A DNA stretch of 5,271 bases, from assembly GCA_050734915.1 (NCBI GenBank), contig JBOHUX010000165.1, positions 1 to 5,271 on the forward strand. The letters run 5' to 3'. Both the position numbers and the translations under genes were made by a program. This document shows positions 1-5,271 of the stretch, piece after piece. The notes under the pieces are model-generated. The model did not search any database and was not told the DNA's origin. It saw only the letters and a program-made list of their open reading frames with translations. How positions within the stretch are numbered: the stretch's first letter is position 1; each line of letters starts with the position of its first letter. This DNA is from JBOHUX01 sp050734915. Its GTDB lineage: Bacteria; Chloroflexota; Dormibacteria; Dormibacterales; Dormibacteraceae.

Positions 1-240
1 ATGCCGGATCGACGTCTCCTGGAGCGCCGCGTTGAGACTGGGCACCACGCTCGCGATGACGACGTCGGTGACCGCCGACACGTCCAGACGACGGAGCGCG
101 AAGAGATGGCCGAGGCTCGTCGCCACCTCGTCAGGAGTCCAGTCGGCGGGCGTGCTGATCCGCCAGTGGGCGATCAGGTCCTCCTCGTCATAGAGGCCGA
201 TGACCACGTTGGTGTTGCCGATGTCGATCGCGAGCAGCAC
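1..240 (-). CDS. coaX: Type III pantothenate kinase, N-terminal part (partial at window edge)
   Basis: CoaX catalyses ATP-dependent phosphorylation of pantothenate, the first step of coenzyme A synthesis, in the cytoplasm; it belongs to the ASKHA (acetate/sugar kinase, Hsc70, actin) fold. Eighty codons are visible, beginning with GTG at 240-238 and running off the left edge. The N-terminus reads VLLAIDIGNTNVVIGLY, with the DIGNTN phosphate-binding motif at residues 6-11. It is followed by WRIST (26-30), TPDE (35-38) and the ASVVP segment (63-67), all in the order expected for this family. An AGGGGG ribosome binding site (253-248) lies 7 bases before the GTG, which supports the start. The gene follows the TPR gene on the same strand after 44 bases and is probably cotranscribed with it. 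About two thirds of the protein is missing because of the window boundary, not because of damage. Identification is from motif recognition and is confident. Confidence 0.93.
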   Translation of the reverse strand, partial: MLLAIDIGNTNVVIGLYDEEDLIAHWRISTPADWTPDEVATSLGHLFALRRLDVSAVTDVVIASVVPSLNAALQETSIRH

Positions 241-247
241 GGCGGAA

Positions 248-253
248 CCCCCT
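248..253 (-). promoter_or_regulatory. Ribosome binding site of coaX
   Basis: AGGGGG on the minus strand, 7 bases upstream of the GTG at 240. It selects this GTG, which also places the DIGNTN motif at the usual distance from the N-terminus. Confidence 0.6.
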
Positions 254-284
254 GCAAGGTGGCCGGTCGCCGAGAACCCAGCCC

Positions 285-1139
285 CTAGCCGTCCTCCTCG
301 AACTCGTCCGATTCGAGGTCGGGCTCCTCGCTGAAGCCGGTCAGGCCCGCCTCCTCGCCGACCTCGTGCATGCCGTCCATGCCGTCCAGGCCGGCGCCTC
401 CCGGCTCGGCATCCTCGCCGGCCTCTCCCTCGTAGTCGTCCCCCGGATAGGACTCGCCCTTCGCGTAGGGGCGGAACTCCACCTCGCGCTTGCGCCGCAT
501 CGGGAAGCTCGGCTTTCCCGCGAACTGGGGGTCCTGGTACGTCTCGCGGATGATCAGCCGGGCCGTGTTCCCCTCGCACGAGGTGATGGCCGCCTGGTAG
601 CGGTTGCCGCCCTGGATGAACTTGATCAGCCGCCGCGCCAGCTTCGCCTCGACCGCGCCCAGAAGGACGCCGCGAGAGGTCCCGGCGGTGATCGAATCGC
701 CCTCGACGCGCAGCTCGGCGAGGTCCCCCGGGGCCACCTTGGCGCAGACGTCGGGGTCGACGACGTCGTCGAGGGTGGTGGTGACCGTCTTGCCCATCTC
801 CTCGACGAACAGGTTCAGATCCACCTTGGTGGGACCGGTGAGGACGGGTCCCTTGGCGGCGAGCAGGCTCTCCAGCTTGTTCGAGTTCTTGCGCGCGATC
901 AGGTTGAGGGGGTTGAGGGCCAGCGTCGCCTCGTAGGCCGCCCTGGCATCCTTGAGCTTGCCGAGCTCGGTGAGGGCCTTACCGAGCCGGTTGTTGGATT
1001 CCTCGTCCGAACCGAACTGCTCGATGACGAACGAGTTCAGCTTGGCCGCCTCCTCCCAGCGGCCCGCGATGGCCATCTGGACCGCCTCCTCGACGTACTG
1101 GGTGCGAGCCTTGAGGTGCTCGCCCGGTTCGGCCTTCAA
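285..1139 (-). CDS. TPR-repeat protein with an uncharacterised C-terminal domain and acidic tail
   Basis: This is a 284-residue protein of unknown specific function. The N-terminal half is helical with two tetratricopeptide-like units (about residues 16-45, with AIAGRWEEAAKLN, and 48-81, with LGKALTELGKLKDARAAYE and ending ALNPLN), a protein-interaction fold. A second globular region (about 105-225) contains GDLAELRVEGDSI, then LGAVEAKLARRLIKFIQGGN, then RLIIRETYQDP. The pattern of a small beta-rich domain faintly recalls HIRAN-like folds, but that is a guess. The tail (234-284) is rich in Asp, Glu and Gly and is probably disordered. No signal peptide or membrane segment is seen, so it is probably cytoplasmic. 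The start is the TTG at 1139-1137, because GGGAGGA lies 6 bases upstream; the open frame continues further 5' to 1409, but the sequence there is low-quality Pro/Gly/Arg and crosses the promoter region. The gene precedes coaX with a 44-base gap and diverges from the liv operon. Confidence 0.82.
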   Translation of the reverse strand: MKAEPGEHLKARTQYVEEAVQMAIAGRWEEAAKLNSFVIEQFGSDEESNNRLGKALTELGKLKDARAAYEATLALNPLNLIARKNSNKLESLLAAKGPVLTGPTKVDLNLFVEEMGKTVTTTLDDVVDPDVCAKVAPGDLAELRVEGDSITAGTSRGVLLGAVEAKLARRLIKFIQGGNRYQAAITSCEGNTARLIIRETYQDPQFAGKPSFPMRRKREVEFRPYAKGESYPGDDYEGEAGEDAEPGGAGLDGMDGMHEVGEEAGLTGFSEEPDLESDEFEEDG

Positions 1140-1145
1140 ACTCGG

Positions 1146-1152
1146 TCCTCCC
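1146..1152 (-). promoter_or_regulatory. Ribosome binding site that fixes a TTG start for the TPR gene
   Basis: GGGAGGA on the minus strand, 6 bases before the TTG at 1139. No ATG or GTG in frame nearby has a comparable site (the neighbouring Val codon is GTC), so this site decides the start and trims about 90 spurious N-terminal residues from the open frame. Confidence 0.7.
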
Positions 1153-1178
1153 GAAGCGACTTCCTGAAACGCCGGACG

Positions 1179-1184
1179 AGTATA
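1179..1184 (-). promoter_or_regulatory. Possible -10 element for the TPR-coaX unit
   Basis: TATACT on the minus strand matches TATAAT at five of six positions, in an otherwise very GC-rich stretch. It lies about 40 bases upstream of the TTG start, giving a short leader of some 33 bases. I see no convincing -35 hexamer 16-18 bases upstream, where the sequence is GC-rich without a TTG, so this is a weak prediction. Confidence 0.35.
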
Positions 1185-1261
1185 AGAGTCTTGAGCGGTG
1201 GGGACCGGGCGCGGCCCGCCGGCCGGTCGGATGGCGCCGGGACCCCCGGAGCGAGGGCCCG

Positions 1262-1299
1262 CCAAAGAACCCGCCGTTTGACAGGCGGCAGCCCTTTGG
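1262..1299. repeat. Nested inverted repeat around the livJ -35 box (candidate operator)
   Basis: Outer arms are CCAAAG (1262-1267) and CTTTGG (1294-1299). Inner arms are CCGCC (1271-1275) and GGCGG (1284-1288), enclosing an 8-base loop GTTTGACA that contains most of the -35 hexamer. The two centres differ by about one base, so the arms are nearly concentric. A DNA-binding dimer sitting here would overlap RNA polymerase contacts, which makes the repeat a reasonable operator candidate for repression of amino acid uptake. No known binding consensus is recognised. Short GC-rich arms can arise by chance. Confidence 0.4.
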
Positions 1300-1306
1300 A
1301 TAAGTT
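1278..1306 (+). promoter_or_regulatory. Predicted sigma-70/HrdB-type promoter of the liv operon
   Basis: A perfect -35 box TTGACA (1278-1283) is followed after 17 bases by TAAGTT (1301-1306), which fits the relaxed TANNNT -10 element common in GC-rich bacteria. A second reading of the -10 is GATAAG (1299-1304) with a 15-base spacer. Transcription would begin near 1313, leaving a leader of about 85 bases before livJ. The position, orientation and rarity of TTGACA in this GC-rich context support the call, but it rests on sequence match only. Confidence 0.6.
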
Positions 1307-1332
1307 CCACGCTACCACCGGGCCCTGGAGAC

Positions 1333-1351
1333 GGCTTGCTGTGCAGCAGCC
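1333..1351 (+). other. Small stem-loop in the predicted livJ leader
   Basis: GGC (1333-1335) pairs with GCC (1349-1351), and after one bulged T the arm TGCTG (1337-1341) faces CAGCA (1344-1348). As RNA the closing part would be UGCU, loop GUGC, AGCA. It lies about 45 bases before the livJ start and is not followed by a T tract, so it is not a terminator. It could be a leader structure, or a palindromic protein site in DNA, or chance. Confidence 0.25.
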
Positions 1352-1385
1352 GACACCGACCAGCCCGATCACAGCCATTTACGAC

Positions 1386-1393
1386 GGGAGGGA
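1386..1393 (+). promoter_or_regulatory. Ribosome binding site of livJ
   Basis: GGGAGGGA sits 4 bases before the ATG at 1398 (6 bases counting from the GGAGG core). This strong site selects Met at 1398 over the in-frame upstream open frame that extends back to 366. Confidence 0.75.
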
Positions 1394-1397
1394 ACAA

Positions 1398-2726
1398 ATG
1401 CGTACGCATCGAATCGGTTCCACCGCCGCCGTGGCGGCCGTCGGGGTTCTTGCCCTGGCGGGCTGCGGCAGCAACGGGCCAAGCCCGGGATCATCACCGG
1501 GGACGGCCAACAAGGGCACCATCAGCATCGGGGTGGACCTGCCCCAGTCGGGCGCCGAGGCCTCCGACGGGATCCCGACCCTGAACGGCATCAAGTTCGC
1601 CGTCAGCCAGCAGGGCACCCTCGACGGCTACACGCTCCAGGTCGTCAACAAGGACGACGCCCCGACCGGCAAGCACGACCCCACCGTGGGCGCCAACAAC
1701 GTGCGGGCGCTGATCGCCGACTCCAGCGTCCTGGGCATGATCGGACCCTTCAACTCCAACGTGGCGAAGGTCGAGATCCCGATCGCCAACTCGGCCTCGC
1801 TGCCCATGATCAGCCCGGCCAACACCAACCCCTGCCTGACCAAGAACCTGCCCGACTGCAGCCTGCCGGGCGGCTACCACCCCGCCGACCTGCGGCCGAC
1901 CGGGGTCAACAACTACTTCCGCGTCGCCGCCACCGACGATCACCAGGGCGGCGCCATGGCCGACTACGCCTACAAGGTCCTGGGCATCAAGCAGATCGGC
2001 GTCGTGGACGACAACGAGGTCTACGGGAAGGGCATCGCGGATGCCTTCGCCAGCCGGTTCAAGACCGACGGCGGCACCATCGCCGGCGGCAGCGTCAACG
2101 ACGTGGACACCGCCAGCGAGTCCAGCTTCGCCGCCCTCATCGACCGCATGAAGAGCGGCGGCGCCACCGCCGTCTACTTCGGCGGGACCTCCTCCACCAA
2201 GGGCTGCGTGATCCGCAACCAGATGAGCAGCAACGGCATGCCGGCCGCGAGCAACCAGTTCCTCGGCGGCGATGGGATCGTCGACGCGGAGTGCCTCAAG
2301 GACGCCGGCGACCAGGCCGCCAACATGTTCGGCACGGTCGCCTCCGCCGACGCGACCAAGATCCCGGCCGCGCAGGCCACCATCACCGCCTTCAAGGCCG
2401 CCTACCCGAACCCCGCCGACTACGGCGCCTACACCATCCCCGCCTACTCGGCGACCAAGATCCTGATCGCCGCCATCGACAAGGCGATCAAGGCCAAGAA
2501 CGGCGGCCTGCCCACCCGCAAGGAAGTGCTGGCGCAGGTGGCCAAGACCAGCAACGTCTCCACCCCGCTGGGCCCGGTCTCCTTCAACAGCCTCGGTGAC
2601 ACCTCGCAGCAGATCATCTCCATCTACAAGAGCGTCACCACCGGCTCCAGCACCCCGCTCACCTGCTCCGCGACCAACAAGCAGGTCTGCTGGGTCTTCG
2701 TCAAGCAGGTCAACTTCTCCAGCTGA
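1398..2726 (+). CDS. livJ: Branched-chain amino acid ABC transporter substrate-binding lipoprotein
   Basis: This is the extracytoplasmic receptor of a LIV/HAAT-family importer, and it captures leucine, isoleucine, valine or a related solute for the LivHM channel. The protein has 442 residues, somewhat longer than the usual 370-400. The signal peptide is residues 1-22 with lipobox LAGC (20-23), so Cys23 should be lipidated and the protein membrane-anchored. A flexible Ser/Gly/Pro linker (24-38) precedes the periplasmic-binding-protein type I fold, which starts TISIGVDLPQSGAEA (41-55). Further family segments are VLGMIGPFNS (111-120), LPMISPANTN (135-144), NNYFRVAATDDHQG (171-184) and IGVVDDNEVYGKG (200-212). 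Six further cysteines form three close pairs (146/154, 270/299, 423/431), suggesting disulfides. The ATG at 1398 has a strong ribosome binding site. The gene heads the operon. The true ligand cannot be read from the sequence; amides, urea or other amino acids are alternatives within this family. Confidence 0.93.
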   Translation: MRTHRIGSTAAVAAVGVLALAGCGSNGPSPGSSPGTANKGTISIGVDLPQSGAEASDGIPTLNGIKFAVSQQGTLDGYTLQVVNKDDAPTGKHDPTVGANNVRALIADSSVLGMIGPFNSNVAKVEIPIANSASLPMISPANTNPCLTKNLPDCSLPGGYHPADLRPTGVNNYFRVAATDDHQGGAMADYAYKVLGIKQIGVVDDNEVYGKGIADAFASRFKTDGGTIAGGSVNDVDTASESSFAALIDRMKSGGATAVYFGGTSSTKGCVIRNQMSSNGMPAASNQFLGGDGIVDAECLKDAGDQAANMFGTVASADATKIPAAQATITAFKAAYPNPADYGAYTIPAYSATKILIAAIDKAIKAKNGGLPTRKEVLAQVAKTSNVSTPLGPVSFNSLGDTSQQIISIYKSVTTGSSTPLTCSATNKQVCWVFVKQVNFSS

Positions 2727-2742
2727 CATCCGGCCGGCCGTC

Positions 2743-2771
2743 GAGGAGGGGGTGCCGGGCGCCCCCTCCTC
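2743..2771 (+). promoter_or_regulatory. GC-rich stem-loop between livJ and livH
   Basis: GAGGAGGGGG (2743-2752) pairs perfectly with CCCCCTCCTC (2762-2771). The stem can extend inwards by T2753-G2761, G2754-C2760 and C2755-G2759, leaving a 3-base loop. The 3' side continues ACCCTCGTTCC, with no T tract, so it is not a standard intrinsic terminator. It begins 16 bases after the livJ stop and ends 36 bases before the CTG at 2808 (48 before the GTG at 2820). In binding-protein transporter operons, stem-loops at this position are known to protect the upstream message from 3' decay or to cause partial termination, so that the receptor exceeds the permeases. That role is inferred here. Confidence 0.65.
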
Positions 2772-2795
2772 ACCCTCGTTCCACCCATTCCCAGT

Positions 2796-2801
2796 AAGGA
2801 G
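2796..2801 (+). promoter_or_regulatory. Ribosome binding site of livH, pointing to a CTG start
   Basis: AAGGAG (2796-2801) is the only strong site before livH. It is 6 bases from an in-frame CTG at 2808 but 18 bases from the GTG at 2820, which is too far for normal initiation. It therefore argues for CTG as the start codon. Confidence 0.65.
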
Positions 2802-2819
2802 AGTTCTCTGAGCACGTTC

Positions 2820-3847
2820 GTGGGCACGTTCCGGGGTGCCGCGGGCACCCTCCGCCAGGCCTACCTGACCCGGGTCCTCGGCGCACTCGTGATGGCGATC
2901 GTCGCCTACGCGATCGTCCCCGGCATCATCCACGCGGGGCCCACGTTCTTCTTCAGGATCCTGGTCATCGGGATCGCCACGGGCGCCATCTACGCCCTCA
3001 TCGCGCTCGGCTACACGATGGTCTACGGCATCATCGAGCTGATCAACTTCGCCCACGGCGACGTGTTCACGCTCGGCGCCTTCATCTCGCTGCCGGTGCT
3101 GGCCGCCTTCAACCTCAAGGAGGGCGTGCCGCTGGGGGTCCGCGGCGTCATGCTGCTGCTGGCGACCTTCGCGATCGTGATGCTGATCGACGGCGTCATC
3201 AACCTCGTCATCGAGAAGGTCGCCTACCGGCCGCTGCGCAACGCGCCCCGGCTGGCGCCCCTCATCACGGCGGTCGGGATGTCCTTCATCTTGGAGGGCA
3301 TCATGTTCGTCTGGAAGGGGCCCTTCAACCTCCACTATCCCAACTTGCTCCCGGACTCGCCGGTCTCGGCCGGATTCTTCAGGGCCAGCTCCAAGGACCT
3401 GATCGTGGTGGCGGTGGCGGTGGTGCTGGTCGCCGCCCTGGCCATCTTCATCAACGTGTCCAAGCTCGGCAAGGCGATGCGCGCCACCGCCCAGGACCGG
3501 GACGCCGCCCGCCTGATGGGCATCAACATCGACCGCGTCATCTCGGCCACCTTCTTCATCGGCGCCGCCCTGGCGGCGGCGGGCGGGATCATCTACGGGC
3601 TCTACGTCAACAGCGTCAACAACACGCTGGGATTCAACGCCGGGCTGGTGGCGTTCACGGCGGCGGTCTTCGGCGGCATCGGGAACATCCCGGGCGCGGC
3701 CCTCGGCGGCCTCGCCATCGGGCTCATCCGCGCCTTCAGCGACGGCTACGGCCAGACCACCTGGACCGATCCCGTCACCTTCGCGGTGCTGATCATGGTC
3801 CTCGTCTTCCGGCCCTCCGGCCTGCTCGGCATGCGGGTGCCGGAGAA

Positions 3848-3851
<4 letters not shown>
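2820..3851 (+). CDS. livH: Branched-chain amino acid ABC transporter permease LivH
   Basis: LivH is one of two membrane subunits forming the import channel. The reported frame from GTG 2820 gives 343 residues; an in-frame CTG at 2808 would give 347 (beginning with Ser-Thr-Phe-Val after the initiator) and has the better ribosome binding site. Residue numbers here use the GTG. Family signatures include ATGAIYALIALGYTMVYGII (53-72), ELINFAHGDVFTLGAF (73-88), EKVAYRPLRNAPRLAPLIT (132-150), the cytoplasmic loop that contacts the ATPases, ATAQDRDAARLMGINIDRV (222-240), and AAVFGGIGNIPGAALGGL (281-298). The C-terminus ends RPSGLLG. About eight to nine hydrophobic segments are visible, including one near 19-37 that precedes the conserved core. 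Length is in the range expected for such permeases (about 290-350). The stop codon overlaps the livM start by GTGA. Confidence 0.93.
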
Positions 3852-5091
<1,240 letters not shown>

Positions 5092-5092
<1 letters not shown>

Positions 5093-5271
5093 TGGCGCGC
5101 GAGGCCGCCGGGATCGACGAGGGACGGCGCGGGCCGGCGCCGGCGCCCGGCGGCGGCGACGGTGACATCATGCGCATCGTCGCCCTCACCAAGAGGTTCG
5201 GAGGCCTGACCGCCGTCGACGACGTCAGCTTCGAGGTCCGCCGGGGGGAGATCTTCGCCCTCATCGGACCC
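5092..5271 (+). CDS. livG: Branched-chain amino acid ABC transporter ATP-binding protein LivG, N-terminal part (partial at window edge)
   Basis: LivG is one of the two cytoplasmic ATPases that drive import through LivHM. Sixty codons are visible. Residues 27-60 read as the start of an ABC domain: MRIVALTKRFGGLTAVDDVS, then FEVRRGEIFALIGP, which runs into the Walker A loop where the window ends. The phrase LTKRFGGLTAVDDVSFEV is typical of LivG rather than LivF. The first 26 residues are an Ala/Gly/Pro/Arg-rich stretch before the usual domain start. ATG 5092 overlaps the livM stop as TGATG and has GGAG 6 bases upstream; the alternative ATG at 5170 (residue 27) has GGTGA 4 bases upstream and would give the usual compact N-terminus. 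Assignment to LivG follows from operon order as well as sequence; livF probably follows beyond the edge. Confidence 0.88.

Larger units (their letters stand above)
1140..1397. other. Divergent intergenic control region
   Basis: These 258 bases separate the leftward TPR-coaX genes from the rightward liv operon. The stretch holds the TPR-gene ribosome binding site and a candidate -10 at its left end, a very GC-rich segment (about 1200-1260) with a GACCGG/CCGGTC inverted repeat (1203-1208 and 1223-1228), the predicted livJ promoter with nested inverted repeats (1262-1306), a small hairpin in the predicted leader (1333-1351), and the livJ ribosome binding site. Long frames cross it on both strands, but they are the upstream extensions of the flanking genes and lack start signals. 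I see no tRNA or recognisable riboswitch. Confidence 0.75.

Noticed and set aside
1..288. Plus-strand open frame at the left edge
   Set aside because: The minus strand carries the recognisable CoaX N-terminus with its DIGNTN motif; the plus-strand product is charged low-complexity sequence.
1181..1186. Plus-strand -10 box TATAAG
   Set aside because: No -35 element at suitable spacing, and it would lie over 200 bases from livJ, upstream of a much better promoter. The same bases read better as a minus-strand TATACT.
366..1397. Long plus-strand open frame continuous with livJ, antisense to the TPR gene
   Set aside because: It is in frame with livJ, so it could be mistaken for a 786-residue fusion. 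The translation upstream of 1398 is Arg/Leu/Gly-rich without domain character, while the opposite strand encodes clear TPRs, and livJ has its own signal peptide and ribosome binding site at 1398.
2743..2780. Intrinsic terminator after livJ
   Set aside because: The stem is strong, but the following bases are ACCCTCGTTCC rather than a T run, and livH follows closely in the same direction, so full termination is unlikely.
1494..3335. 613-codon minus-strand open frame antisense to livJ and livH
   Set aside because: The translation is dominated by Asp, Gly, Val, Arg and His with no fold signature, as expected for the mirror frame of GC-rich genes with G/C third positions. Both genes on the other strand are unambiguous.

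Overview
The window is high-GC DNA (about two thirds GC or more by eye), with codons ending mostly in G or C, start codons that include GTG and TTG, and purine-rich ribosome binding sites. This fits a free-living, probably soil or sediment bacterium from a GC-rich phylum such as Actinomycetota or Chloroflexota (including Dormibacterota-like lineages). The presence of a type III pantothenate kinase excludes a classical enterobacterial background. The sequence alone does not settle the phylum.

Layout. Two transcription units diverge from a 258-base intergenic region (1140-1397). Leftward on the minus strand there is a TPR-repeat protein of unknown function (285-1139) followed by the N-terminal 80 codons of coaX, type III pantothenate kinase (1-240), which runs off the left edge. 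Rightward there is a branched-chain amino acid (LIV/HAAT family) ABC uptake operon: livJ substrate-binding lipoprotein (1398-2726), livH permease (2820-3851, possibly starting at a CTG at 2808), livM permease (3848-5092), and the first 60 codons of livG ATPase (5092 to the right edge), cut inside the Walker A motif.

How the genes work together. LivJ is anchored outside the membrane by its lipobox cysteine, binds the amino acid (or a related amide or short organic solute) and delivers it to the LivH-LivM channel. LivG, with a probable LivF beyond the window, powers import. livH/livM and livM/livG overlap by a few bases, as expected for translational coupling. A strong GC-rich stem-loop lies between livJ and livH, where it could keep the binding protein at a higher level than the membrane parts. 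Upstream of livJ there is a consensus-like promoter (TTGACA, 17 bases, TAAGTT) whose -35 box sits inside a nested inverted repeat.

Overall the gene content is ordinary housekeeping and transport. I did not find a novel defence, mobile or RNA system. The parts worth a second look are the TPR protein with its uncharacterised C-terminal domain, the nested inverted repeat on the livJ promoter, the livJ-livH hairpin, and the probable CTG start of livH.
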